From Roseiflexus sp. (GTDB lineage Bacteria; Chloroflexota; Chloroflexia; Chloroflexales; Roseiflexaceae), in contig JAGHYV010000008.1 in NCBI GenBank assembly GCA_017743475.1, positions 1-64,000 on the forward strand: a stretch of DNA of 64,000 nt, written 5' to 3'. Within the stretch, counting starts at the first letter, position 1; every line of letters begins with the position of its first letter. This document shows, in pieces, positions 1-8,225 of this stretch. The position numbers and the translations under genes are program-made. The notes under the pieces were generated by a model that was given only the letters and a program-made list of their open reading frames with translations, ran no database searches and had not been told where the DNA came from.

Positions 1-200
1 TCATGATCATAGATCACAACTTTATTGGCGCTTTGATACATCGGGGTCCTCACTTTAACCCAACAGCTTCCAGTAACGAAAGTTTGAACGGTGAATTTAT
101 TTAGAAGCACCGGTTTTGCCAAGGTTGATGCTAGAGTGACGAAGGAAGCTCCTACGAGCAAAACCATAACGAGCGCGGAGCAGAAGATGCGCATGTACAC
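1..200 (-). CDS. Partial secreted protein of unknown function
   Basis: The N-terminal 66 codons of a minus-strand gene that continues off the left edge. I chose the GTG at 200 because AAAGGAGG lies 7 bases upstream; an in-frame ATG at 194 is the alternative. The product opens with a hydrophobic stretch (roughly residues 3-25: short basic start, then FCSALVMVLLVGASFV and an Ala/Ser region) that reads as a signal peptide or membrane anchor. After it come basic and aromatic residues with no motif I recognise. A TTGACA promoter with a 17-bp spacer lies just upstream, so this is probably the first gene of its transcript. Function cannot be assigned. Confidence 0.6.
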   Translation of the reverse strand, partial: MYMRIFCSALVMVLLVGASFVTLASTLAKPVLLNKFTVQTFVTGSCWVKVRTPMYQSANKVVIYDH

Positions 201-250
201 GTCATTGCCTCCTTTACTGATTTCTGCGTAGACTGCCAGCAACAGTGGTT

Positions 251-294
251 ACTACAGCAATATTGATTCTCTGTGTCAATTAGGGTAATACCCT
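251..294 (-). promoter_or_regulatory. Promoter with adjacent palindrome
   Basis: On the minus strand TTGACA (274-279) is followed after 17 bases by TGTAGT (251-256), pointing at the partial gene that starts at 200. Immediately upstream of the -35 box is the palindrome AGGGTAATACCCT (282-294), a possible operator. No regulator can be named from the sequence. Confidence 0.45.
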
Positions 295-611
295 GAATTC
301 AGTCGCTTTTTTGCGCTGACCGCAACTTTCGTCTCACTTGAGATAATCCCAGATCCCCTGCGCTCCTCGATTATGCCGCCCCGCTCTGCCGCGCCGCATC
401 GATGCGCATCGCCGTCAGCAGTGCATAGGCCAGATCGGCGCCGGTGGCGTACCGGCGCGACCAGGGACCGGTGGCGCGGATGCCTCGCATCGGGCGTTCC
501 CGCCCGCCGCCCCGCATCGGGCGTCCACCAACGGCGCCTCGACGATTGCGCTGCGCACCTGCAACCTGCCCCACGTTCAACGTTCAACCCCGCGCCTCGC
601 GCCGGACATGG
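295..611. other. Intergenic stretch, no gene supported
   Basis: About 300 bases without a convincing gene. Open frames exist on both strands because of the high GC, but none has a ribosome binding site or recognisable protein sequence. Short direct repeats (GCATCGGGCG twice, around 487 and 514) and a small patch of CGTTCAA heptads (about 573-588) resembling the larger arrays elsewhere in the window are present. Confidence 0.4.
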
Positions 612-620
612 TGCTATAAT
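612..620 (+). promoter_or_regulatory. Extended -10 promoter upstream of fabF
   Basis: TGCTATAAT is a perfect extended -10 element (TGn-TATAAT) with no good -35 box at 16-18 bases. The same element recurs at 3840 and 24432 (minus), and as TGATATAAT at 18998 (minus) and 45054 (minus). It probably starts the fabF/methyltransferase transcript at about 627. Confidence 0.45.
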
Positions 621-627
621 GCTAGAG

Positions 628-765
628 ATGGATGCCTGCTTTGCGCCGGTCAGGCACGACCTGTTGATCGATGATACGCAACCGCCGCCACCGCCTGTTA
701 TGAGCACTGAAGACCTCGCCTGGATTGATGAGCGCCTGCGTGCCACAGGCGCGCGACCTGTATGA
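628..765 (+). CDS. Small ORF overlapping the fabF start
   Basis: A 45-codon frame whose TGA (763-765) overlaps the fabF ATG (762-764) in an ATGA arrangement typical of translational coupling. Its ATG falls almost exactly where transcription from TGCTATAAT should begin, so it could be read from a leaderless mRNA; a later in-frame ATG at 700 is an alternative. The product has a run of five prolines and an acidic, Trp-containing end (STEDLAWIDERLRATG). I recognise no family. It may be a leader that couples ribosomes into fabF rather than a functional protein. Confidence 0.3.
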   Translation: MDACFAPVRHDLLIDDTQPPPPPVMSTEDLAWIDERLRATGARPV

Positions 766-2021
766 AATCGAGACCAACACACCGCGTTGTGGTCACCGGC
801 ATGGGTGCGATTACGCCGTCTGGCATTGGCGTGCCGGTCTTTTGGAACGCTCTGCTGGAGGGACGATCCGCCGTGGCGCTGGCGACGCGCTACGACATCA
901 CCGACTTCCCTTACGTGATCGCAGCTGAAGTGCGTGACTTCGACCCGCGCGATTTCATGGATGCAAAAGCGGCGCGACGTATGGCGCGCTTTGCGCAGTT
1001 CGCCGTTGCCGCCGCTGGCGAGGCGATCCGCGATAGCGGCTTGAACCTCGATGCCATTGATCGCACCCGCATCGCCGTCGATATTGGCACGTCGCTTGGC
1101 GGAACCGCTGAAGTGGAAGAGCAAACGCTCGTCTTCATGGCAAAAGGACGCAAACGGGTCGATGCCTTCTATATGCCGACCTTCATCTACAACATGGCGT
1201 CATGCCAGGTTGCCATCCAGTATGGATTGCATGGTCCCACCACGACGCCGGTGCTCGCGTGCGCCACCGGCGCCTATGCAATCGGCGAAGCGGCGCGCAT
1301 GGTGCACCGTGGCGAGGCATTGGTCGCCATTTGCGGTGGAACCGATGCGGGAGTGACCGCGCTCAACGCCATGGCGTTCGGTGTCATTGGCGCAATTGCG
1401 CCAGCGGGTGACGACCCCGCGCGCGCCGTGCGCCCGTTCGATGCGAACCGCAAGGGAACTGCTGGTGGCGAAGGATGCGGGATTCTGGTCATCGAACAGT
1501 TGGAGCATGCACGGGCGCGTGGCGCGCGCATCTACGCTGAACTGGCTGGCTTTGGGGCAACTGAGGATGCCTACCACCTCACGGCGCCTGCGCCCGGCGG
1601 AGAGTTCGCCGCGCTTGCCATCAGTCGCGCCATCGATGATGCCGGACTGCGACCAGAAGACGTAGACCACATCAGCGCCCATGGAACCGGCACGCCGCTC
1701 AACGATGCTGCCGAGACTGCTGCGATCAAACGCGCTCTTGGCGATCATGCCTATCGTGTGACGGTGAGCGGCATTAAGTCGATGATCGGGCATACGGCGG
1801 GCGCAGCTGGTGCGCTGGCGGCAATCGGATGCATCAAAAGCATCGAAACCGGAATGGTTCCGCCGACGATCAACTACGAAACGCCCGATCCAGTATGCGA
1901 TCTCGACTACGTGCCCAACCAAGCACGTCGCCAGGATGTGCGGGTTGCGCTCGCCAACGCGTTTGGGTTTGGCGGACAGAATGCAGTTGTCCTGTTTCGG
2001 CGGTATGAAGACGATCACTAA
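762..2021 (+). CDS. fabF: Beta-ketoacyl-[acyl carrier protein] synthase II-like (FabF family)
   Basis: A 419-residue condensing enzyme of the KAS II family, which joins malonyl-ACP to an acyl chain in fatty-acid or polyketide synthesis. The N-terminus has VVVTGMGAITPSGIG. The nucleophile Cys167 sits in LACATGAYAIG, and the two catalytic histidines are His307 (AHGTGTPLND) and His344 (GHTAGAAGAL). Length matches the family. The gene overlaps the following methyltransferase by 17 bases, so the pair is probably translated together. FabF enzymes in such pairs can serve specialised lipid or polyketide synthesis rather than housekeeping; with no acyl carrier protein or FabG next door, the exact substrate cannot be decided. 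Confidence 0.9.
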   Translation: MKSRPTHRVVVTGMGAITPSGIGVPVFWNALLEGRSAVALATRYDITDFPYVIAAEVRDFDPRDFMDAKAARRMARFAQFAVAAAGEAIRDSGLNLDAIDRTRIAVDIGTSLGGTAEVEEQTLVFMAKGRKRVDAFYMPTFIYNMASCQVAIQYGLHGPTTTPVLACATGAYAIGEAARMVHRGEALVAICGGTDAGVTALNAMAFGVIGAIAPAGDDPARAVRPFDANRKGTAGGEGCGILVIEQLEHARARGARIYAELAGFGATEDAYHLTAPAPGGEFAALAISRAIDDAGLRPEDVDHISAHGTGTPLNDAAETAAIKRALGDHAYRVTVSGIKSMIGHTAGAAGALAAIGCIKSIETGMVPPTINYETPDPVCDLDYVPNQARRQDVRVALANAFGFGGQNAVVLFRRYEDDH

Positions 2022-2892
2022 GCGTCAATCACAGGCTGGGCTGACCTACTTCGATCGTGTGCTGGAACGACGACGCGCCGCCGATCCGCTGGTGCTGGCA
2101 GCCTTTGGGCGCCATGTGCATTTTGGGATCTGGGAAGACCCGGCGCGTGCCGATGGTTCGGTTGCTGATTTTGTTCGCGCTGCCGATGCGCTGACGCTGC
2201 GGATCATCGAGGCTGGCGCGGTACGTCCTGGTCAGCGCATCCTCGACGTTGGCTGCGGTATCGGTGGCACGCTGGCAATGCTGAACGAACGTTTCGAGCA
2301 GGTCGAACTGTTGGGATTAAATATCGATCTATCGCAGATCGAACAGGCGCGGCATGTTGTTTGCTCCCGACCCGGCAACGTTGTCGATTTTTCGGTTGGC
2401 GACGCTCTGCGCCTGCCCTATGCCGATGAGTCGTTCGACACAGTGCTCGCGGTGGAGTGCAGTTTCCATTTTGCCAGCCGCGAGGCTTTTCTGCGCGAAG
2501 CGCACCGGGTGCTGCGCCCTGGCGGGCGTCTGGCGCTTTCCGATTTTGTGCCAACCCCGATTATGCGCCTGGCTCTCTGGATGCTTGGTGGAACAGTCGA
2601 GCGAATCATCAAGCCGAGTTTTGGTCACTTCGATCTCAGTTATACCCTGCATACCTACCACCAGACCGCACTCCGCATCGGGCTGCGACCGGTCGTGATC
2701 GATGACGTGACCCACGGGTTGCTGCCGACCTTCCCAATCTGGCGGAGGTTCATTCGTTATCTGCTGCCGGATTATTATGGCATGGCAGAACTATTCACCA
2801 TTTTTGGATGGTTGCACCATCTGCGACTCATGCGCTACATGGTGCTTGCATTTGAGAAAGATTCGCAACAGAGCGCGAGTGAGGCGACATGA
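2005..2892 (+). CDS. SAM-dependent methyltransferase (class I)
   Basis: A 295-residue class I methyltransferase. SAM-binding motif I is ILDVGCGIGGTLAML, followed by an acidic loop residue (NIDLSQ), the post-motif VGDALRLPYADESFDTVLAVECSF region and VLRPGGRLALSDF. This is the Methyltransf_11/25 layout found in small-molecule O- and C-methyltransferases, including sterol- and quinone-type enzymes. The ATG at 2005 lies inside the end of fabF, and the ATGA at 2889 links the stop to the next gene, so the three genes form a tight operon. The substrate is not predictable; a product of the neighbouring ketoacyl synthase is the obvious guess. Confidence 0.8.
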   Translation: MKTITKRQSQAGLTYFDRVLERRRAADPLVLAAFGRHVHFGIWEDPARADGSVADFVRAADALTLRIIEAGAVRPGQRILDVGCGIGGTLAMLNERFEQVELLGLNIDLSQIEQARHVVCSRPGNVVDFSVGDALRLPYADESFDTVLAVECSFHFASREAFLREAHRVLRPGGRLALSDFVPTPIMRLALWMLGGTVERIIKPSFGHFDLSYTLHTYHQTALRIGLRPVVIDDVTHGLLPTFPIWRRFIRYLLPDYYGMAELFTIFGWLHHLRLMRYMVLAFEKDSQQSASEAT

Positions 2893-3821
2893 TTATTGGC
2901 AGCAGCAATGGCAGGGTGGGGATTGCCGCCGGATGGGCAATCCTGCAGGCAGGCGGTTCGGCGCTGGACGCCGTTGAAGCGGCGACGCGCCTGGTGGAAG
3001 ACAACCCTGACGATCATTCCGTCGGGTATGGTGGGTACCCCAACCTGCTGGGAGAAGTCGAACTTGATGCCTCGATCATGGATGGAACGACGCTGCGCGC
3101 CGGGGTAGTGGGTGCGTTAATAAGGGTATCGTGCCGCCATCAGCGTAGCCCTGCGTGTGATGGAACACCTGCCACATGTTGTGCTGGTCGGCGACGGCGC
3201 TGTGCGCTTTGCTGCTGAAATCGGCATGCTGCGCGAGAATCTGCTGACAGACCATTCTGAACGGGTCCGGCGCGCCGGTCTGAAAGGGCGCACTCTGATT
3301 GACTGGCAGGAGGCGCCCGAACTGCTTGCTGCACTCTTGAAGCGCAGCGCCGCGCTGACGCAGGATCCCGAACATGTCACCGGTACGGTCAACTTCTTCA
3401 TCCGCAGGATCGACAGGGGCGCATTGCATCGGCGGTCAGTACCAGTGGGTGGGCATGGAAATATCCGGGGCAGCTTGGTGATTCGCCAATGATCGGCAGT
3501 GGCAACTACGCCGATGACCGTTATGGCGCGGTGGCATGCACCGGTTGGGGCGAAGCGGCGATCCGCACGGCGACTGCGCGCAGTGTCGTAATCTATCTCA
3601 AGTTTGGATACTCGCTCGAAGCAGCATGCCGCGAAGCGTTTCGCGATCTTGCCCTTGCCCCGATCCTGCGCGGTACGCCCAATACGATGAGCCTGATAGC
3701 CATTGATCGAAACGGCAACCATTGCGCAATGACCACAGCCGAAGAGCGCACCTATGTGTATCAGGCTGACGGCATGGATCATTTCGTGGAATTACCGCGG
3801 ATCGTCGTGACCATCGACTGA
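2889..3821 (+). pseudogene. Isoaspartyl peptidase/asparaginase-like (Ntn hydrolase), two compensating frameshifts
   Basis: Family: N-terminal-nucleophile asparaginase/glycosylasparaginase (peptidase T2), which self-cleaves before a Thr. The start (GSSNGRVGIAAGWAILQAGGSALDAVEAA) is in one frame; from about 3112-3125 homology shifts to another frame (AAISVALRVMEHLPHVVLVGDGAVRF); from about 3395-3410 it returns to the first (DRQGRIASAVSTSGWAWKYPG, then GSGNYADDRYGAVACTGWGEAAIR). The expected nucleophile is the Thr of HVTGTVNF, in the middle segment. Each shift is one base and they cancel, so start and stop share a frame. As it stands no full-length enzyme can be made. Either the gene is recently dead or the sequence has two errors. 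It overlaps the methyltransferase by ATGA. Confidence 0.65.
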
Positions 3822-3839
3822 GCAGTGCTCCGGTCGGTG

Positions 3840-3848
3840 TGCTATAAT
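3840..3848 (+). promoter_or_regulatory. Extended -10 promoter for the ABC binding protein
   Basis: TGCTATAAT, identical to the element at 612-620, lies 7 bases before the ATG at 3856. Transcription would begin at or next to the start codon, so the mRNA may be leaderless or nearly so. Confidence 0.45.
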
Positions 3849-3855
3849 CCGGCGG

Positions 3856-5163
3856 ATGATGAGAGTGTTGCGCCGGATCATGCGATGCTGTCTAATTGCC
3901 ATTCTGCTCATTGCTGCGCTGCTCGCCGCGTGTGGGTCGAATGGCGCGCCCGGAACCTCTTCCGCTCCGACGATTGAGGCAAACTCCTCCAGCGTCGGAC
4001 CACTCCTGCTCTGGCATGGATGGTCAGGTAACGAGCGGCAGGCGCTTGGGCGACTGGTTGAGCAGTACAACCGCCAGCAGCGTGATGGTCGCATTGTGCT
4101 GCAGGCAGTGCCGCTTGCCAGTTTCGCCGCTGAATTGCGCACGGCAGTAGCGGCAGGGAGCGGTCCGCATCTGGTACTCATCCCCAACACCTGGATCGGT
4201 CCGCTTGCAGAAGCGGGCGTTATGCTCCCGCTCGATGATCTGCTTCCGTCACAGGAGACCAACATGCTTCTGCCGGTTGCGTTGGCAGGTGCCCGGCTGC
4301 GCGACGCTGCCGGGATGCAGCGATTGTATGGTGTCCCGATCCGTTTTGACACAATTGTGCTCTACTACAATACCGCTAATCTGACCCAACCCCCTGCAGA
4401 TACCGCAACCATGATCGCTGTCGGGCGCGGATTGAGCGATCCGGAGGCGCAACCACCCATCTGGGGACTGGCGCTCAACCTGTCGTATGACAACACTATT
4501 GGCTATCTATACGCTTTCGATGGGCGTGTCTTCGATGACGACGGACGGGTCGCACTTGGTAGGGAAGGGCGTGCTGGCGCCGAGCAATGGCTGGCATGGC
4601 TCACCCAGCTGCACAACGATCCGCGCATTCTGGCACGCAGCGACAGCAGCATCCTGGTTGATCGCGAATTGAAAGATGGTCGCGCGCTTATGACGTTCGA
4701 CTGGGCGCATCAGATCAGCATCTACCGTGAGCTTTGGGGCAATCAGCTCGGTCTTGCGCCGCTACCGCGTTTGAGTGAAACCGGTCAGATGCCACGTCCA
4801 TATGTGCGTACTGATGTCCTGGCGATCAACAGTCTGGTCGGTGCAAACGAACGTGACGCAGCGGTGCGCTTCCTGCGCTTCATGATTGGTGAAGAAGCTC
4901 AGGCAGCGTTGATCCAGAGCGACATACAACCGGCGTCGCGCGCCCTGGTGTTGACCGGAGATTCGCCCCAGATCACGGCTGCGCAGGTTTTCCGCACCCA
5001 GGCGGAACAGGGGCTGCCGATGCCAAACGCAAACACACGCGCCTTCGTCGAGCAGGAAATCAGACGTATGCAACGCCAGGCGTTGCTCGGAATCGCCACG
5101 CCTGCCGATGTTGTTGCTGAGGCTGACCGCCGCCTGCGTGAACGACTCGAACCTGCGCCGTGA
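3856..5163 (+). CDS. ABC transporter substrate-binding lipoprotein, sugar type
   Basis: A 435-residue extracellular solute-binding protein of family 1. It has a basic start (RVLRRIMRC), a hydrophobic stretch and the lipobox LLAAC with Cys26 as the lipidated residue, followed by a Ser/Thr-rich spacer. The mature part has the family pattern: LLLWHGWSGNERQALGRLVEQYN near the N-terminus, IPNTWIGPLAEAG, YGVPIRFDTIVLYYN, and FDWAHQISIYRELWG late in the second lobe. It should deliver a carbohydrate or similar solute to a membrane ABC permease, but no permease or ATPase gene is nearby, so the partners must lie elsewhere. It appears to be transcribed alone from the extended -10 promoter. Confidence 0.85.
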   Translation: MMRVLRRIMRCCLIAILLIAALLAACGSNGAPGTSSAPTIEANSSSVGPLLLWHGWSGNERQALGRLVEQYNRQQRDGRIVLQAVPLASFAAELRTAVAAGSGPHLVLIPNTWIGPLAEAGVMLPLDDLLPSQETNMLLPVALAGARLRDAAGMQRLYGVPIRFDTIVLYYNTANLTQPPADTATMIAVGRGLSDPEAQPPIWGLALNLSYDNTIGYLYAFDGRVFDDDGRVALGREGRAGAEQWLAWLTQLHNDPRILARSDSSILVDRELKDGRALMTFDWAHQISIYRELWGNQLGLAPLPRLSETGQMPRPYVRTDVLAINSLVGANERDAAVRFLRFMIGEEAQAALIQSDIQPASRALVLTGDSPQITAAQVFRTQAEQGLPMPNANTRAFVEQEIRRMQRQALLGIATPADVVAEADRRLRERLEPAP

Positions 5164-5236
5164 TATACTCGGTTTGCGCTGTGATGCTTTTTTATCCGGT
5201 GTCGCTTGCACATCTGTAAATCACTCCTATTGCCAG

Positions 5237-5265
5237 TTGCTCTCTGTCAAAAAGTGTAGTAGAAT
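5237..5265 (+). promoter_or_regulatory. Candidate promoter for the roadblock gene
   Basis: TTGCTC (5237-5242) and TAGAAT (5260-5265) are separated by 17 bases, about 115 bases upstream of the ATG at 5380. The resulting leader of roughly 105 bases ends in a strong GAGGAGG. Confidence 0.35.
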
Positions 5266-5379
5266 ATCAGCGACTTGCACCATACGGGCGTCTGTCGTGA
5301 GCGTCACGATATTAAGCCGCCCGCGCAAGGCATAAAAAACCAGCATTCGTTTGTTCCAATTGTCCTGAGGAGGACCTGA

Positions 5380-5748
5380 ATGGCTAGCAGAACCGAGGAG
5401 ATGGTTCGGCATCTCAAGGCCTTGCAGATGAACACCCCCGATATTGAGGCGTCTGCTGTCGTGAGTGTAGACGGCCTGATCATGGCCTCGGCGCTGCCGG
5501 CTGATGTAGAAGAGGATCGCGTCTCCGCGATGAGCGCCGCCATGCTGTCGCTTGGGGAACGGATCGCCAGTGAATTGAAGCGCGGGCAGCTCGATCAGGT
5601 GTTCGTTCGTGGCGAAGAAGGGTATGTGGTGCTGGTCTCGATCGGTGAAGAAGCGGTGCTGACTGCGCTCGCTGCCAGCAAGGCGAAACTTGGTCTCGTT
5701 TTCCTCGAGATGAAGCGCACTGCAAATGAGTTGCTAAGCCTGGTTTAA
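5380..5748 (+). CDS. Roadblock/LC7 domain protein (MglB-like)
   Basis: A 122-residue single-domain roadblock/LC7 protein. Family members are dimeric platforms that act as GAP or GEF for small Ras-like GTPases (MglB with MglA) or as nucleotide-kinase-like regulators. The motifs are the N-terminal helix, then IEASAVVSVDGLIMASALP, a long central helix (MSAAMLSLGERIASELKRG) and the strand pattern VFVRGEEGYVVLVSIGEEAVLTALA. Start is fixed by GAGGAGG 8 bases upstream of the ATG. No MglA-like GTPase is present in the window. A terminator follows directly, so the gene is monocistronic. A second, more divergent roadblock-like protein lies at 29972-30382. Confidence 0.8.
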   Translation: MASRTEEMVRHLKALQMNTPDIEASAVVSVDGLIMASALPADVEEDRVSAMSAAMLSLGERIASELKRGQLDQVFVRGEEGYVVLVSIGEEAVLTALAASKAKLGLVFLEMKRTANELLSLV

Positions 5749-5776
5749 GTGCTTCATTCGAGCGCAGATATCATCG

Positions 5777-5814
5777 GCGAGGTCGGATCGGTGATCCTTC
5801 CTCGCTACTTTTTT
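5777..5814 (+). terminator. Intrinsic terminator after the roadblock gene
   Basis: GCGAGG-tc-GGATC-ggt-GATCC-tt-CCTCGC forms an 11-bp stem interrupted by one internal mismatch loop, followed by ACTTTTTT. It separates the roadblock gene from panB, which starts 11 bases later. Confidence 0.75.
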
Positions 5815-5824
5815 CCAGCTTGCC

Positions 5825-6661
5825 ATGCGTAAAACCATTACTGATATTCAGCAGATGAAAGTGCGCGGTGAGCCGATCGCGATGCTGACCGCCTATGATG
5901 CAACGATTGCGGCCCTCTTCGATGCTGCTGGCGTGCCGATGCTGCTGGTTGGCGACTCGCTAGGTGATAATGTCCTTGGCTTCAGTTCGACTATTCCTGT
6001 TACAATTGAGGACATGGTGCGCCATACTGCGGCTGTGGTGCGTGGTACACAATCCGCGCTAATCGTTGCAGATATGCCGTTCCTGACTTATGCAACGCTG
6101 GAAATGGCAGTCACTGCAGCGCGGCGATTGATGCAGGAAGGTGGCGCCCAGGCAGTGAAACTCGAAGGCGGTCAGGCAATGGTTCCAATTGTCCGTCGCC
6201 TGGTTGAATGCGGCGTTCCAGTGATGGGGCATCTGGGATATACGCCACAGTCGGTTCACCTGTTTGGCAAGGCGCGCGTTCAAGGACGATCCGCTACAGC
6301 TGCGCGTCGCATGATCGAAGACGCGCTGGCACTCGAAGCTGCTGGGGCGTTCGCCCTGGTGCTCGAACTGGTTCCAGCGCAACTGGCTGCCGCGATCACC
6401 GAACGGTTGCGCATCCCGACGATTGGCATTGGTGCGGGACCGCACTGCGACGGTCAGGTTCAGGTGTTCACCGATATTCTCGGATTGCGGGACGATTTCA
6501 AACCCCGCCATACGCGCCGTTTCGCAGAACTGGCGCCGCTGATTCGCTCCGCCGTCGCTGCATATGTGGCGGCTGTCGGTGAGCGCAGTTTCCCGACTGC
6601 CGAACACAGCAGTCGGATGGATGAAGCGGAACTGCGCGAGGCGCTTGAGGGCTTGTCATAG
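5825..6661 (+). CDS. panB: 3-methyl-2-oxobutanoate hydroxymethyltransferase
   Basis: Ketopantoate hydroxymethyltransferase (278 residues) adds a hydroxymethyl group from 5,10-methylene-tetrahydrofolate to 2-ketoisovalerate, the first step of pantothenate and coenzyme A synthesis. Diagnostic stretches are [49 protein letters not shown] and [21 protein letters not shown], with the Glu of LVLELVPA in the active site. Length is normal. It begins just after a terminator with no strong Shine-Dalgarno, and panC follows 6 bases after its stop, so the two genes form a pantothenate operon. No panD or panE is in the window. Confidence 0.95.
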   Translation: MRKTITDIQQMKVRGEPIAMLTAYDATIAALFDAAGVPMLLVGDSLGDNVLGFSSTIPVTIEDMVRHTAAVVRGTQSALIVADMPFLTYATLEMAVTAARRLMQEGGAQAVKLEGGQAMVPIVRRLVECGVPVMGHLGYTPQSVHLFGKARVQGRSATAARRMIEDALALEAAGAFALVLELVPAQLAAAITERLRIPTIGIGAGPHCDGQVQVFTDILGLRDDFKPRHTRRFAELAPLIRSAVAAYVAAVGERSFPTAEHSSRMDEAELREALEGLS

Positions 6662-6667
6662 GTTGCT

Positions 6668-7504
6668 ATGCGCGTGATCACTACAATTGCTGAGCTTCGC
6701 GCTGCGCGCGCCGCTCTCCATGGCACGACAGGACTTGTGCCAACCATGGGGTATCTGCACGAAGGGCATCTCTCACTGGTGCGTCGCGCCCGCGCCGAGA
6801 ATGATCACGTTATCACAACGATTTTCGTCAACCCGACGCAGTTTGGTCCTTCAGAAGACCTGGCACGCTACCCACGCGACCTTCCGCGCGATCTGGCGCT
6901 CTTGGAAGCCGAGAAGGTCGATCTGGTCTTCGCACCGGACGTTTCTGAGATGTATCCGCCGGGGTTCAGCACCTTCATCGATGTGGGACCAATCGCTGCA
7001 CCGCTGGAAGGAGCAGCGCGCCCCGGTCATTTCCGCGGCGTTGCAACGGTCGTCTGCAAACTGTTTGCCATTACATCGCCGCACCGCGCCTATTTCGGGC
7101 AGAAAGATGCCCAACAGACGCTGGTGATCCGCCGGATGACCCTCGACCTTAACCTTCCGGTCGAGATTGTCGTCTGCCCGATTGTGCGTGAGCCGGATGG
7201 CCTGGCGATGAGCAGTCGCAACATCTACCTGAACCCGGAGGAACGTCGCGCTGCAACGGTGTTGTTCCGTGCGTTGTGCGCAGCGCAGGAACGCTTCGCC
7301 ACTGGCGAACGCAACGGTGATGCGCTCCGTGCTGCCATGCGCGCCGTGATCGAGTCCGAACCGCTGGCGCGTGCCGATTACGTCAGCGTTGCCGACCTCG
7401 ACGATCTCCACGAACTGGAAACGGTGACCAGCCGTGCTCTGGCGTCGCTCGCCGTGCGGATCGGGACGACGAGATTGATCGATAATTGTGTGCTTGAGGC
7501 GTGA
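6668..7504 (+). CDS. panC: Pantothenate synthetase
   Basis: Pantoate-beta-alanine ligase (278 residues) activates pantoate with ATP and joins it to beta-alanine. It belongs to the nucleotidyltransferase superfamily: PTMGYLHEGHLSLVRRA carries the HIGH-type motif, GQKDAQQTLVIRRM follows, and MSSRNIYL is the KMSKS-equivalent loop. FVNPTQFGPSEDLARYPR is the pantoate-binding region. It is the second gene of the panBC operon. Immediately after the stop begins a 170-bp heptanucleotide repeat array that fills the gap to apt. Confidence 0.95.
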   Translation: MRVITTIAELRAARAALHGTTGLVPTMGYLHEGHLSLVRRARAENDHVITTIFVNPTQFGPSEDLARYPRDLPRDLALLEAEKVDLVFAPDVSEMYPPGFSTFIDVGPIAAPLEGAARPGHFRGVATVVCKLFAITSPHRAYFGQKDAQQTLVIRRMTLDLNLPVEIVVCPIVREPDGLAMSSRNIYLNPEERRAATVLFRALCAAQERFATGERNGDALRAAMRAVIESEPLARADYVSVADLDDLHELETVTSRALASLAVRIGTTRLIDNCVLEA

Positions 7505-7511
7505 GGTGAGA

Positions 7512-7682
7512 GGGTTGAAGGCGGGAAGGTCGTTGCACGTTGCACGTTGAAGGTTGCACGCTGCACGTTGCAGGTTGCACGTTGTTCTCAGTTCTTGGTT
7601 CTCGGTTCTTGGTTCTCAGTTCTTGGTTCTCAGTTCTTGGTTCTTGGTTCTCAGTTCCTGGTTCGTGGTTCCCGGTTCTCAC
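7512..7682 (+). repeat. Composite heptanucleotide repeat array (two unit types)
   Basis: Two adjoining tandem arrays with a 7-bp period. The first (about 7512-7583) is built from GGTTGAA, CGTTGCA and GGTTGCA units. The second (about 7584-7682) is built from TTCTCAG and TTCTTGG units with variants (TTCTCGG, TTCCTGG, TTCGTGG, TTCCCGG). The junction is CGTTGCACGTTGTTCTCAG. The array ends 1-2 bases before the GGAGG that serves apt. Because 7 is not a multiple of 3 and the unit lacks stops, all three forward frames stay open through it. Confidence 0.85.
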
Positions 7683-7693
7683 GGAGGCTTCTC

Positions 7694-8212
7694 ATGACCA
7701 CCAACCTGTCCGACCTAATCCGCAATATTCCCGATTTCCCCGTTCCCGGCATCCAGTTCAAGGACATTACCCCGCTGTTGCAAAACGGTGCAGCGTTCAA
7801 AAAGGTGATTGACACGCTGGCGGCGCGCTATGAAGGTCGTGCGCTCGATGCTATTGTTGGTATCGAGTCGCGCGGGTTCATTTTCAGCGCACCGCTTGCT
7901 TACCGCCTTGGAATCGGACTGGTGCCGATCCGCAAGCCAGGTAAACTACCATGGGAGACATTTGCGGTCGAATATGATCTGGAGTACGGCACGAATAAAC
8001 TCGAGATGCACCGCGATGCCCTGGCGCCAGGCGCACGTGTCGTCGTCATCGATGATGTTCTTGCCACTGGCGGAACAGTCGCTGCGGCATGTCAGATGGT
8101 CGAAATGGCTGGTGCGGTCGTCGAAGAAGTGGCGTTTCTGATCGAACTGACGTTTCTCAAGGGGCGCGAGCGCCTGGCGAAATATTCTTTCTTTTCGATG
8201 ATCCAGTACTAG
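7694..8212 (+). CDS. apt: Adenine phosphoribosyltransferase
   Basis: Apt (172 residues) salvages adenine to AMP using PRPP. The start IRNIPDFPVPGIQFKDITPLL is characteristic, GIESRGFIFSAPLAYRLG is the adenine-side loop, and VVVIDDVLATGGT is the PRPP-binding motif; the C-terminus SMIQY matches the family. I chose the ATG at 7694 because GGAGG lies 7 bases upstream and family homology begins there. The same frame stays open for another 49 codons upstream, but only because it runs through the heptad repeat, giving a low-complexity LVLGSWF-like extension. Confidence 0.93.
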   Translation: MTTNLSDLIRNIPDFPVPGIQFKDITPLLQNGAAFKKVIDTLAARYEGRALDAIVGIESRGFIFSAPLAYRLGIGLVPIRKPGKLPWETFAVEYDLEYGTNKLEMHRDALAPGARVVVIDDVLATGGTVAAACQMVEMAGAVVEEVAFLIELTFLKGRERLAKYSFFSMIQY

Positions 8213-8225
8213 CAATCGCGCGATC

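Noticed and set aside
276-1124. A 282-codon minus-strand frame at the left
   Set aside because: It covers the fabF start and the promoter region, has no ribosome binding site and a low-complexity Arg/Gly-rich product.
2889-3821. Programmed frameshifting in the asparaginase-like gene
   Set aside because: Two opposite shifts would be needed and no slippery heptamer is visible at either place. Damage or base errors are simpler.
7512-7682. Tandem repeats as a CRISPR array
   Set aside because: Units are 7 bp and contiguous with no spacers. No cas gene is in the window.
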